Positions 37,025-45,168 of a DNA stretch of 64,000 bases are shown one piece after another. The position numbers and the translations under genes were made by a program. The DNA is from JAGQKC01 sp965223675 (lineage in GTDB: Bacteria; Nitrospirota; Nitrospiria; Nitrospirales; UBA8639): positions 4,216,001 to 4,280,000 of the forward strand of contig OZ245013.1 in the NCBI GenBank assembly GCA_965223675.1, written 5' to 3'. The notes beneath the pieces are model-generated. The model searched no databases. It saw only the letters and a program-made list of their open reading frames with translations, and had not been told where the DNA came from. Position 1 is the stretch's first letter, and every line of letters starts with the position of its first letter.

Positions 37025-38086
37025 ATGAGGGCGCATCGATTTTTCATAGGCCGATTTGGTAGTCTTTTCAGTATCTTCTTGATTCTTTTTCTTTCCCTCT
37101 TCAGTGCAGCATCCTGCAGCAAGTCAATTGATGACACGACTCCTCTTCAATTTTCTGGTCCAACAATGGGGACCAGCTATACGGTCACGATTGCTCAGTC
37201 CTCGTCTGATATTCCTGTAGAAACCATTCAGTCACAAATAGATCACATTTTGGTTCGTATCAATTCGAGCATGTCGACTTACCAGTCGGATTCAGAACTC
37301 TCTCAGTTTAACCGAGCACAAACGACTCGGTGGGTTCCCATTTCTTCTGATTTGCACAGAGTCATGAGAGAAGCGTTGCGAGTCAGTGAATTGACAGAAG
37401 GTGCCTTTGATATATCAGTAGGACCCATCGTGGATCTTTGGGGATTTGGGCCTAGTCCTCGTCGTAACACGATTCCTTCTGATGAAGATATTCGTTCGAG
37501 GTTGAATTCAATCGGCTACACGCATCTCGATATTCAAGATCATCCTCCGTCAATGCGAAAAGATCTTCCCACTCTGTCAGTCGATCTTTCTGCTATCGCG
37601 AAAGGGTATGCTGTCGACCAAGTGGCGGAATATTTAGAGTCGCTCGATCTTAAGAATTACTTGGTTGAAATTGGTGGGGAACTTCGAGCGAGTGGTTACA
37701 ATGCTCAAGGTGTTCCCTGGAAAGTGGCGATTGAACAACCAATGCCCATGACACGAGCTATTCATCGCGTGGTGCAATTAGAAAGTCAGGGCGTGGCAAC
37801 GTCGGGCGATTATCGAAATTTCTTTGAACGCGAAGGATTGCGATTTTCACATACGATTAATCCGAAAACGGGTAAGCCGGTCACCCACAATCTGTCTTCC
37901 GTAACCGTAATCGCAGGCTCTTCGATGGAAGCCGATGCTTTGGCTACTGCGCTGCTTGTGCTCGGGCCCGACGCGGGTCTTGCGCTAGCTGAACGAGAAC
38001 GCGTGGCTTCGTTATTCTTGACAATCGACGAAGATGGTTCTCATGAAAAAGCTACAACACGATTCTCTCAATATTTGGAATCATAG
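37025..38086 (+). CDS. apbE: FAD:protein FMN transferase, lipoprotein
   Basis: The lipoprotein of about 353 aa attaches FMN covalently to threonines of NqrB and NqrC. It has a signal sequence (IFLILFLSLFSAASC) with lipobox-like AASC. The catalytic domain begins GPTMGTSYTVTI and has the FAD-binding segments VDLSAIAKGYAVDQVAEYLE and LVEIGGELRASG. HTINPKTGKPVTHNLSSVTV and SSMEADALATALLVLGP contain the Mg2+-binding residues. ATG 37025 is chosen; a GTG 15 nt upstream is possible. Position right after nqrF fits its role. Confidence 0.95.
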   Translation: MRAHRFFIGRFGSLFSIFLILFLSLFSAASCSKSIDDTTPLQFSGPTMGTSYTVTIAQSSSDIPVETIQSQIDHILVRINSSMSTYQSDSELSQFNRAQTTRWVPISSDLHRVMREALRVSELTEGAFDISVGPIVDLWGFGPSPRRNTIPSDEDIRSRLNSIGYTHLDIQDHPPSMRKDLPTLSVDLSAIAKGYAVDQVAEYLESLDLKNYLVEIGGELRASGYNAQGVPWKVAIEQPMPMTRAIHRVVQLESQGVATSGDYRNFFEREGLRFSHTINPKTGKPVTHNLSSVTVIAGSSMEADALATALLVLGPDAGLALAERERVASLFLTIDEDGSHEKATTRFSQYLES

Positions 38087-38097
38087 AACAGGCGGGT

Positions 38098-38385
38098 ATG
38101 GTCATATTTAGCGTGGTATTTGTGTTGATGATTTTAGCGATGTTTGCGATGGCCGTAGGAGTCCTCGCGGGTCGAAAAAGTCTGCAGGGGAGTTGTGGAG
38201 GATTAAACACGATTAAAGGTCTTGAATGTATGGTGTGTCCAACTCCCTGTGAACCAGAAGAACATCAACAAGATCCTTGCCCACATGCACAGATGAAAAG
38301 CCATTCGCAACCAGTAGGTCATAGAGTATTGATCAATGAGTCTGATGTGAACAAGCAGATGGTATCGTCTATCACTCGGCCATAG
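38098..38385 (+). CDS. nqrM: Na+-NQR maturation factor NqrM (DUF539)
   Basis: The 95 aa protein has one N-terminal membrane helix (FSVVFVLMILAMFAMAVGVL) followed by GRKSLQGSCGGLNTI and the Cys cluster CMVCPTPC. That is the DUF539/NqrM pattern. In Vibrio, NqrM delivers or assembles the iron centre between NqrD and NqrE, and its cysteines are essential. The C-terminal 35 residues are not conserved in my recollection of the family. It follows apbE by 11 nt, so structural genes and both maturation factors form one operon. Confidence 0.93.
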   Translation: MVIFSVVFVLMILAMFAMAVGVLAGRKSLQGSCGGLNTIKGLECMVCPTPCEPEEHQQDPCPHAQMKSHSQPVGHRVLINESDVNKQMVSSITRP

Positions 38386-38395
38386 AAGGTGTCTT

Positions 38396-38809
38396 ATGCA
38401 ACTGAATACATTCTTGTTGAAAGACTTCATGAAAACCAACCCTGTGACGTTTACGCCAGATATGGATATTCATGAGGCCATGAAGGTGCTTGTAGAAAAT
38501 TGGCTTTCAGGAGCCGCCGTGGTTGATATGCGCGGCAACCTTGTAGGATTGCTGTCTGAAAGTGACTGTTTGCGGGTTGGATTGAGTGCGGCGTATCACG
38601 ATGAATGGGGCGGGACGGTCGGTGACTACATGTCAAAAGAGGTGAAGACTGTCGATGTCGATGCAAGTATTATCGAAATTGCGGAACTTTTCACCAAGAC
38701 ACCGTATCGGCGATTCCCAGTCTTAAAAGAAAATCGATTAGTGGGTCAGATTAGCCGGCGAGATGTCATGAAAGGCTTTGTCAAACTTCACCAGCAAGGG
38801 GCGTGGTAA
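38396..38809 (+). CDS. CBS-domain pair protein at the end of the nqr operon
   Basis: The 137 aa protein has two CBS motifs: VLVENWLSGAAVVDMRGNLV with GLLSESDCLR, and FTKTPYRRFPVLKENRLVGQ with ISRRDVMKGF. It starts 10 nt after nqrM, so it is probably co-transcribed with nqrA-F/apbE/nqrM. A nucleotide-sensing role in NQR activity or expression is possible but only inferred from the position. It belongs to a different CBS subgroup from the proteins at 2091 and 51099. A MITE begins 3 nt after its stop codon. Confidence 0.85.
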   Translation: MQLNTFLLKDFMKTNPVTFTPDMDIHEAMKVLVENWLSGAAVVDMRGNLVGLLSESDCLRVGLSAAYHDEWGGTVGDYMSKEVKTVDVDASIIEIAELFTKTPYRRFPVLKENRLVGQISRRDVMKGFVKLHQQGAW

Positions 38810-38812
38810 TAA

Positions 38813-38999
38813 TATAGCGAATCCAAATACGTTTTAGTCAAGCCAATGGGACTATCCTTGCGTAATTACCCACTTCAAATCTTGGAAGGTTTACCCGCTT
38901 GGTTCTCCTGACGAATGATTGATGTTTGCTATGACGTAGTGAATATCAACATTGAGCGAGTTGGCGCTTTATCGTTTCGGTATAACTGAATCGGCTATA
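38813..38999 (+). mobile_element. MITE/IS remnant, copy B
   Basis: The 187 bp element runs from TATAGCGAATCCAAA to CTGAATCGGCTATA, so TATAGC/GCTATA close it with imperfect inverted ends of about 14 bp. The right 40 bp equal copy A and copy C. The inner part (38880-38965) aligns with copy C, including what looks like the last codons of a lost transposase (TRLVLL/TRLALL before a stop). Terminal TA suggests IS630/Tc1-mariner-type target duplication. Confidence 0.7.
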
Positions 39000-39401
39000 T
39001 TCTCCTTCGTTCCTCAAGATTCAGTTTCAGAACTTCTACATCCTCAGTGACTCGCAGAACCGTTGCCCTATTCTTTGTTATTGGCGACAAGATACTGGCC
39101 AAGAGCTTTCGTTTTTTTATTGGAGTCCCTTAAAGGGTACGAATTGTAGGTACAGCTCTGTGAGCCGGCTTGCCAGCCGCAGTTTAAGAGAAGGCTGGCG
39201 GAGAGGGTGGGAATTTGAAGTCGCGCATTCCTTGCGTCAGGCGCTCCCACTAAGGGGCCAAGCCCCCTCGTGCCTCCGCTTCGCTCCGGTTACCCCATGA
39301 AAGGGAATACCCCTTTCAGAATCCCCGTTCAAATTCCACCCTCTTGTTTTGCGAATGTGTGGGGTTTTGCTCCACGCTATGTTGCATTGCTATTGATGCT
39401 G
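39000..39401. other. Intergenic region with tRNA-Ser 3'-half relics
   Basis: No protein gene is supported. Nested palindromes occur: GCCAGCC (39172-39178)/GGCTGGC (39193-39199), AGGGG/CCCCT around 39254-39272 and GAAAGGG/CCCTTTC around 39299-39317. Segment 39196-39219 copies the 3' end of the tRNA-Ser beside it, and 39328-39345 is an inverted copy (see repeat entry). Confidence 0.6.
39196..39345. repeat. Inverted repeat built from tRNA-Ser T-arm/acceptor sequence
   Basis: TGGCGGAGAGGGTGGGAATT at 39196 matches the tRNA-Ser 3' end at 39402 (TGGCGGAGAGGGTGGGATTC) with few differences. TTCAAATTCCACCCTCTT at 39329 is its reverse complement, less one base. The arms enclose about 110 bp with small hairpins. 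This could be an attachment-site scar or a tRNA-derived small repeat. Confidence 0.55.
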
Positions 39402-39491
<90 letters not shown>

Positions 39492-39630
39492 GTATCTCCA
39501 GGGATATTTAATCGCGGTATTTCGTTGAAAGCTTGTAGGGTGAGGGATGTATCTCAGGTCTCACATTAAAGTAGAGTATTTTGACGCTTCAGATACTACC
39601 CCATCTTTAGAGGGATATGCAAAACGGGGT

Positions 39631-39999
39631 TTAGGGATGATATGACACGACGGAGGGACAGCCTCGAGATATGCCTTTTTTAATCGTATTATTAGGGCTA
39701 ATGGTGACGGTTCTCTGACAAGTGTAGGGTCCGTTTGAATTCGTCCCTGAATCTATCCATGTATGTATGGTATCACCATTTGCGAATGTATAGGATGTAT
39801 CAGGTTTGCCCCATTTTTCATAGAGTTCAAGGTCCGACTTTCCAACCCAAGACTGAAGTATCGTATTTTTTCTCACACACCCATTCAGGCCAATCAGGGT
39901 CACACATACGCAAACCAGAAGAATACTTAGGATAAGATTATGACCAAACCCTGTTCTTTTGTAAATCGATTGAGTAAAGGTGTTAGAAGTCCTTGTCAT
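39631..39999 (-). CDS. Small lipoprotein of unknown function
   Basis: The protein of about 122 aa (from Met at 39997-39999) has a hydrophobic signal segment (LILSILLVCVCVTLIGLNGC) ending in the lipobox LNGC. The mature part begins VRKNTILQSWVGKSDLELYE, then KWGKPDTSY. This resembles small lipoproteins with a W.G....L...WG.P motif that are common and uncharacterised. The 5' end overlaps the tadA 3' end by 17 nt, so it follows tadA in the same transcript. The frame continues 18 codons upstream, but the lipobox argues for the shorter start. Confidence 0.7.
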   Translation of the reverse strand: MTRTSNTFTQSIYKRTGFGHNLILSILLVCVCVTLIGLNGCVRKNTILQSWVGKSDLELYEKWGKPDTSYTFANGDTIHTWIDSGTNSNGPYTCQRTVTISPNNTIKKGISRGCPSVVSYHP

Positions 40000-40474
40000 T
40001 ATAATCGCCACGCAATTGTTGAAAAAATGATTGAAGTAGTGTGCTGCACTCATAGGCTAATATTCCACCCTGCACATCCACGAGATGATTAAAATGTGGC
40101 TCTGCTAGAAAGTCAGACAGTGAACCATAGGCTCGGGTCTTAGGGTCAGACGCACCAAACACCACTCTCCCGATTCTGGCTTGCACGAGCGCGCCGGCAC
40201 ACATAGCACAGGGTTCGAGGGTGACGTACAGGGTCGTGTCATTGAGTCTCCAAGTTCCAAGGTTCGAAGAGGCCTCGCGAATAGCTGCCATTTCCGCATG
40301 GGCAGTGGGATCTTGGGCAAGTTCTCGCGTGTTATAGCCGTTGCCTATTACAAGGTCGTCTTTGACTATGACGGCTCCAACGGGCACATCCCCCTGCTCA
40401 AAAGCGTGTGTTGCCTGTTCTAAGGCCAACCGCATAAACTGCTCATCTTGGTGAGTGCCAAAAGCGTTCTTCAT
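39983..40474 (-). CDS. tadA: tRNA-specific adenosine deaminase
   Basis: TadA converts A34 to inosine in tRNA-Arg(ACG). The zinc site is complete: DPTAHAEMAAIREA (HAE, with catalytic Glu) and TLEPCAMCAGALVQARIGRV (PCxxC). The N-terminal DEQFMRLALEQATHAFEQGD and VPVGAVIVKDD are typical. ATG 40474 gives 163 aa, a normal size; the frame is open to 40540 without need. No strong Shine-Dalgarno is visible. Confidence 0.93.
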   Translation of the reverse strand: MKNAFGTHQDEQFMRLALEQATHAFEQGDVPVGAVIVKDDLVIGNGYNTRELAQDPTAHAEMAAIREASSNLGTWRLNDTTLYVTLEPCAMCAGALVQARIGRVVFGASDPKTRAYGSLSDFLAEPHFNHLVDVQGGILAYECSTLLQSFFQQLRGDYNDKDF

Positions 40475-40665
40475 TAGGATGTTCAGTCGTAAATCCTCTT
40501 CAAACTTGCTCGACAGTCTGAGCGTAACTGAGGAAAGCATCCTAAAACGCTTCCCCCGTCTTTTCGGAAGAATATCTGGAAAAATGAAGGTTATTTGGGG
40601 TATGAAGAAAAAAATGCTACCATGGGCTTTCTTGCCTTGTATAGAACTTGATGTGCTAAGTGCCT

Positions 40666-41340
40666 ATGAATTTGACAAAACCCTCGCTAACGACACCTCC
40701 TGTCTCGATCGAGTATCTTCAGAGTATTTGGCGTCGTGTGGCTGAATCCTATTTTGGCAGCCAATTACCTCCAATCGTTATCGAGTGGAGCACCCGCCTG
40801 ACAGCCTCAACAGGGATGTTTGTCAGTGACGTCGGTCCTCGTAGTCGACTCGTGAGTCAAGAAGAGAAGCATGGGAATGCACGTCGCATTCGCCTGTCAG
40901 CTCCTCTCTTACGTGAGCAGCCCGAATCTGAAATCGTGCGAACCCTCGCGCATGAAATGATCCATCAATGGCAATTTGATGTAAAAAAACGATTTCCCGA
41001 TCATGGATCGGATTTCTATGAATTCATGGAACGTATGAATCAGGATGGATTAGCCATATCTGTTCGCCATACACTTGATCGAGAAGTAGAAAAACTGAGT
41101 AAATACTTGTGGCGATGCCTGGCATGTGGGACGTCATACCGTCGTCAGAGAAGGACAATATCTAGTCGACGTCATCGCTGCGGGAAATGTCATGGGAAAT
41201 TGGAAGAAGTGTTACTGAATGCGCTTAGCCCAGCTCAACAAAATCTCAGGACCCCCAAGGGCGCTTTCCCGCATCACGTTTATCACACGTTTGCGACAAC
41301 GGATGAACGAAAACCCCAACAATTAGTTTTCGATTTTTAA
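40666..41340 (+). CDS. SprT-like zinc metalloprotease-family protein
   Basis: The protein of about 224 aa has the zinc-metallopeptidase motif HEMIH in IVRTLAHEMIHQWQFDVKKR, with a downstream HGSDFYEFMERMN that supplies a third ligand in SprT-like proteins. A zinc ribbon follows: CLACGTSYRR...CGKCHGKL. The family is related to SprT/Spartan, where eukaryotic members cleave DNA-protein crosslinks; the bacterial role is poorly known. The ATG at 40666 is preferred over the GTG 6 nt before it. The C-terminal 40 residues are not recognised. Confidence 0.83.
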   Translation: MNLTKPSLTTPPVSIEYLQSIWRRVAESYFGSQLPPIVIEWSTRLTASTGMFVSDVGPRSRLVSQEEKHGNARRIRLSAPLLREQPESEIVRTLAHEMIHQWQFDVKKRFPDHGSDFYEFMERMNQDGLAISVRHTLDREVEKLSKYLWRCLACGTSYRRQRRTISSRRHRCGKCHGKLEEVLLNALSPAQQNLRTPKGAFPHHVYHTFATTDERKPQQLVFDF

Positions 41341-41369
41341 CGTCTTTTTAAGGATAAAGCGAAGATTGC

Positions 41370-42146
41370 TTACTGACTTTGAGAAAATTCGTTGCGCAAT
41401 TGGTTGAGCAACTGTTGATCCTTTTCGTAGTGCGGCAAGGAATAGAGTTGATCGATCTGAATCACTTGTTCAATGCATCGAAGAGCAGAAATCGTGTCGC
41501 CTCGTTCTTGATAGATACCCGCGAGAAGGCGAAGCGCCCCCGCTTCTCCTGGCTTATTCCCGAGTTTTACGAAATGTTCTGTTGCATTGTTCAGGCACGC
41601 CTCAGCTTTTCTTGATTGGTCAATTAAGACATAGGCTTGTCCGAGTTGACCATAGGTTACCGCAAGTCCGTCCTCATTCCCCGCCTTTCGGTGATAGTCC
41701 AAAGCTGACAAAAAATGTTGGATGGCCTGTTTTGACTGGTTCAACTGAAGTTCTTGTAAAGCAAGATTTGTGTACAACGTGCCTAGCGCTTGATCGTTGT
41801 TGAGTGGGAGGAGGATGTCAAGAGCTTCGAAATAATACGGTAAGGCTTGTTCAGCTTGACCAGTGTCAGCTTTGAGATTACCGAGGTTCACGAGCGTGGC
41901 CCCGATCGCATCACCAGCTTCTCGTGATCGTTGAATGGTGAGGACTTCTTGGTAGTGAACTTCTGCAGTGGCATGGTCGTCGAGTAAGGCGTAGACGTTA
42001 CCCAGATTTCCAAGTGCATGAGTCAACTCTTCAGGTGATCCATGCCGCTTGGCGTCTTCAACGGCTTGCTGATAACAGTCACGAGCCTTTACAAGATCTC
42101 CACGATGAAAGTAGATCTCACCCAATCGTGCGGCATTTTCAGACAT
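41370..42146 (-). CDS. Tetratricopeptide repeat protein
   Basis: The 258 aa protein is built of about six TPRs, starting AARLGEIYFHRGDLVKARDC and continuing with ALGNLGNVYALLDDHATAEV, TLVNLGNLKADTGQAEQALP and others. No signal peptide or membrane segment is seen, so it is a cytoplasmic protein-interaction scaffold. The partner is unknown. The 50 aa membrane-protein gene is about 100 nt upstream on the same strand. Confidence 0.85.
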   Translation of the reverse strand: MSENAARLGEIYFHRGDLVKARDCYQQAVEDAKRHGSPEELTHALGNLGNVYALLDDHATAEVHYQEVLTIQRSREAGDAIGATLVNLGNLKADTGQAEQALPYYFEALDILLPLNNDQALGTLYTNLALQELQLNQSKQAIQHFLSALDYHRKAGNEDGLAVTYGQLGQAYVLIDQSRKAEACLNNATEHFVKLGNKPGEAGALRLLAGIYQERGDTISALRCIEQVIQIDQLYSLPHYEKDQQLLNQLRNEFSQSQ

Positions 42147-42244
42147 GAAAATCTTTCATCTTGGGATGTGAACAGGGAAGAATGTGTTATGTTGGCATGA
42201 ATGAGGCAATGAACCGGGGCGACATGGGTCGCGTAGAAAACACG

Positions 42245-42397
42245 CTAACGACGAAAAGAATCTTTCCCTTTCACGACATCCTGTAGAAGTTTATCGGCTA
42301 ACTTTGCAGCTTGGCGGTGGCGCCACCATCGTTGGATCAAGAAATAGACGACTGTGACGACGAGAGTCAAAACAAGAATTTCAGAGAGGTTAGTCAT
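42245..42397 (-). CDS. Small single-span membrane protein (50 aa)
   Basis: ATG at 42395-42397 and TAG at 42245-42247 enclose 50 codons. The protein starts MTNLSEILVLTLVVTVVYFL, one helix, followed by a basic stretch IQRWWRHRQAAKLADKLLQD and a short charged tail. The positive-inside pattern puts the N-terminus outside the cytoplasm. It is too short for most ORF screens, but composition, a clean helix and its position before a same-strand gene make it credible. No homologue is recognised. Confidence 0.5.
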   Translation of the reverse strand: MTNLSEILVLTLVVTVVYFLIQRWWRHRQAAKLADKLLQDVVKGKDSFRR

Positions 42398-42867
42398 TGT
42401 TCTATTCCACGGTAATTCTGATTTCCATTCACAGGTAGCCTAGGCAAGATAGCTCTTAATCTCGTTTATCCTTGATGTGAATTTTAGACAACGTTCATGA
42501 AGCTGTACTCCAGATTACCATTACAGGTGCTCTAGAACACGGTAACTCATAAATGTACGAGTTTCTGAGACATTTCATTTGCTAGGCTTACATTGACTAC
42601 CAGGACGCTCTTATTACAGATGCCCCAGAGCACGATAGCTCGTATGATTACTGCAATTAATGTCAAACTTAGACAACGTTCATGCACCTGTATTGCAGAT
42701 TCCCACTACAGGTACTCTGGTAGTTTAGTGGACGAAATTGGTATGTGGCAAGGTTGTGTCACTGTCTCAAGCTGTTATAACGACTTAACTCTAAAGAGAA
42801 GTTTTTGAACGAGTGTATCTCTTGAAAGTATCTAAATGAAAATACGTATATTTGGATGTGATATTTG
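42398..42867. other. Intergenic region with diverged tandem repeats
   Basis: The 470 nt contain four diverged repeat units (separate entry) and a plausible promoter for the exchanger gene: TTGTGT at 42754-42759, 16 nt, TATAAC at 42776-42781. The 71 aa frame across the repeats (from 42593) has no protein-like character. Confidence 0.5.
42425..42735 (+). repeat. Four diverged tandem repeats of about 80-100 bp
   Basis: ACAGGT/ACAGAT begins similar blocks at 42431, 42533, 42616 and 42708 (spacings 102, 83, 92). Units 2 and 3 share TTACAG-TGC-C-AGA-CACG-TA-CTC-TA. Units 1 and 3 both continue into TTAGACAACGTTCATG (42484 and 42669), then CTGTA-T-CAGATT-CCA. No known IS end is recognised. Confidence 0.6.
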
Positions 42868-43872
42868 ATGGAAATTCTTATTCTATGCATCGCATTAGTG
42901 GTTATTCTTATCGGGGCGGAAGTTTTTACCAATGCCCTGGAGCATCTGGGAGAACGATTAGGGATTTCTGAAGGAGTGACGGGATCAATTTTTGCTGCAG
43001 TCGGAACAGCTTTGCCCGAAACGATGGTGCCGATTTTTGCGATTTTATCGAGTTCAGGTTCGATGGAAGTGCGCCATGAAGTTGGAGTAGGAGCTATTTT
43101 GGGAGCTCCACTGATGCTTTCAACATTAGCTTTTGCGCTTATGGCTGGATTTGCTGCGAATAAGCGTGGCTGGACTGGTCTGTTTCATCCTGAAATGACA
43201 GGGCTGAATCGTGATATGACATGGTTTAACCATGTCTTTGCACTGGGAGTGATCGCCGCGCTCCTGCCGAAAGACTGGCAGGTCATACGAGGCAGTATCA
43301 GTTTATTGCTCGTGATGTCGTATGGGTTATATTTATTGGTGACGATACGGGCCTCAGCGAATTTGGTCGAAGAAGGACATGCCACTGAAGCAGACCACCC
43401 TTTGTACTTCACAAAAATAGGGTTGCCAACACGTCTATTCGTGATCCTTTTTCAGTTGGGGATAGGCTTTATATTAATCATGTTGGGAGCCAAGGGGTTT
43501 GTCTATGGCGTTGAGCACCTTGCGCCAATCCTAGGAATCTCGGCACTGGCTTTGTCGCTGTTAGTTATTCCGCTCGCGACTGAGCTCCCGGAAAAGGTGA
43601 ATAGTATTATTTGGATACGGCGAGGACGTGATACGTTGGCCTTTGGGAATATTACTGGCGCTATGGTGTTTCAGGGCAGTCTTCTGCCAGCATTGGGCAT
43701 TCTCATCACGCCATGGGAGCCAAAGCCAGAAGCCATGATTGGAATGATTATGACCCTGCTTGCCGCAACGTTTTTGTCTTTCGTTGTCCGGTCCGGTCCG
43801 GTTAAAGCATGGCATCTGCTGTTTAATGGGTTGTGCTATGTACTCTTTGTTGTTGCTGTATTAGGGATGTAA
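42868..43872 (+). CDS. CaCA-family sodium/calcium (cation) exchanger
   Basis: The protein of about 334 aa has 10-11 membrane helices and two alpha-repeats: GSIFAAVGTALPETMVPIFA in the first half and SLLVIPLATELPEKVNSIIW in the second. The acidic residues in GTALPET and ATELPEK bind the cation in known members. It would extrude Ca2+ or exchange cations using Na+ or H+, which suits a sodium-using cell with Na+-NQR. The ATG at 42868 follows a TTG that is less likely. Confidence 0.88.
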   Translation: MEILILCIALVVILIGAEVFTNALEHLGERLGISEGVTGSIFAAVGTALPETMVPIFAILSSSGSMEVRHEVGVGAILGAPLMLSTLAFALMAGFAANKRGWTGLFHPEMTGLNRDMTWFNHVFALGVIAALLPKDWQVIRGSISLLLVMSYGLYLLVTIRASANLVEEGHATEADHPLYFTKIGLPTRLFVILFQLGIGFILIMLGAKGFVYGVEHLAPILGISALALSLLVIPLATELPEKVNSIIWIRRGRDTLAFGNITGAMVFQGSLLPALGILITPWEPKPEAMIGMIMTLLAATFLSFVVRSGPVKAWHLLFNGLCYVLFVVAVLGM

Positions 43873-43881
43873 TGTGATCAC

Positions 43882-44865
43882 ATGTCGAAGCCATATGTCC
43901 TGATCACAAGACAGATTCCAGCTTCGGGTCTTGATTTGCTTCAGGAAACCTGTAACTTAGAAGTATGGCATGAGGATTCTGTGGTTCCCCAAGACTGGTT
44001 GCTGGAGCATATTGGTCGCGCAGAGGGTGTGTTCTGTTTGCTCACTGATCAGATGAATAGATCTGTTCTTGAGGAAGGCATGAATCTTAAAGTGGTGAGC
44101 ACGATGGCAGTCGGATTTGATCATATCAATGTTACGGAATGTACAAGGCGAGGAATTCCTGTTGGACATACTCCGGGAGTGTTGACCGAGACGACCGCTG
44201 ATTTTGCCTTTGCTCTGCTCATGGCTGCAGCTCGAAGAGTCGTAGAAGGGGCAAGTTACGTTCAACAAGGTCGTTGGAAAACATGGAGTCCAACGTTACT
44301 TCTTGGGCAAGACCTTCATCAAGCAACGTTGGGAATCGTTGGATTCGGACGCATTGGTCAAGCGGTCGCCAAACGTGCAAAGGGATTTGACATGAGAGTG
44401 TTAGCCTGCGGCACTTCAAGCCAAAAACCGGTTGTGTCAGAAGAACTCAGAAATGTGGAATGGGTTGATTTTCATACCTTGTTGACGGAGTCCGATTTTG
44501 TGAGTCTTCATGTTCCGTTAACTAAAGAGACTTACCATCTTATTGGTAAAACGGAACTTCAATGTATGAAACACAGTGCGATTCTCATCAATACGTCCAG
44601 AGGTTCGGTCATAGATTCGGATGCGCTATGTCTGGCTTTAGGTCGCGGCGAGATCGCGTATGCCGCATTAGATGTGACAGAACCAGAACCGATTCCTCAG
44701 GGGCATGACCTTCTAGGTTTGCCCAACTGCCTTATCGTCCCACATATCGCGAGTGCCTCTATCGGTACTCGCGGGAAGATGGCAGTCATGGCTGCAGAGA
44801 ACCTTCTTGCCGGTCTTGCTGGCAGACGATTGCCATTTATTGTGAATCCTGAGGTCTATCAATAA
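43882..44865 (+). CDS. D-isomer-specific 2-hydroxyacid dehydrogenase, probably glyoxylate/hydroxypyruvate reductase
   Basis: The 327 aa enzyme belongs to the D-2-hydroxyacid dehydrogenase family. The NAD(P)-binding motif is LGIVGFGRIGQAVAKRAKGF. The catalytic Arg is in INTSRGSVIDSDAL, the Glu in ALDVTEPEPI and the His in LPNCLIVPHIASAS. The N-terminal LITRQIPASGLDLL and VSTMAVGFDHINV resemble glyoxylate/hydroxypyruvate reductase (GRHPR). The start is 9 nt after the exchanger stop, so co-transcription is likely. The exact substrate is inference. Confidence 0.88.
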   Translation: MSKPYVLITRQIPASGLDLLQETCNLEVWHEDSVVPQDWLLEHIGRAEGVFCLLTDQMNRSVLEEGMNLKVVSTMAVGFDHINVTECTRRGIPVGHTPGVLTETTADFAFALLMAAARRVVEGASYVQQGRWKTWSPTLLLGQDLHQATLGIVGFGRIGQAVAKRAKGFDMRVLACGTSSQKPVVSEELRNVEWVDFHTLLTESDFVSLHVPLTKETYHLIGKTELQCMKHSAILINTSRGSVIDSDALCLALGRGEIAYAALDVTEPEPIPQGHDLLGLPNCLIVPHIASASIGTRGKMAVMAAENLLAGLAGRRLPFIVNPEVYQ

Positions 44866-45040
44866 AACATGAGCTGTTATGATTAACGCGACGGGTCCCG
44901 TGGTCCAAAAAGGGAACATTCTATTTATCTCTCCTGCTTCGAAAGTCACTTTTTCTTAGCTCAATGCCTTGTTCTTGTTTGCAAGTAACAAAACTTCCAT
45001 TTTTCCCTTTCGATACTTTTATCAGTGCCTTTAGTCTTCC

Positions 45041-45068
45041 TTGACAAATAAGCTGAAATCCTTACGAT
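45041..45068 (+). promoter_or_regulatory. Possible promoter for the hydrolase gene
   Basis: TTGACA at 45041-45046 and TACGAT at 45063-45068 are 16 nt apart, about 100 nt upstream of the hydrolase start. The transcript would pass through the hairpin at 45113-45140. Confidence 0.35.
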
Positions 45069-45112
45069 GGTTTTTGCTCAAGTTAGAAAAGTCTAGCGGT
45101 TTTCCATCCTCG

Positions 45113-45140
45113 TCATGAGAAAAGAGCCACTTTCTCATGA
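45113..45140. repeat. Hairpin repeat H1 upstream of the hydrolase gene
   Basis: TCATGAGAAA (45113-45122) and TTTCTCATGA (45131-45140) form a perfect 10 bp stem with an 8 nt loop. CGTCATGAGAAAAG is repeated exactly at 47001-47014 on the other side of the gene. Confidence 0.6.
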
Positions 45141-45168
45141 AAAAATTGACTGAATTTTGGGGCAAGTT

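Noticed and set aside
42425..42735. CRISPR array
   Set aside because: Repeats are diverged, unequal in spacing (83-102 bp) and no cas gene is nearby.
42593..42808. 71 aa frame in the tandem-repeat region
   Set aside because: It is composed of the repeat units, and its composition is not protein-like.
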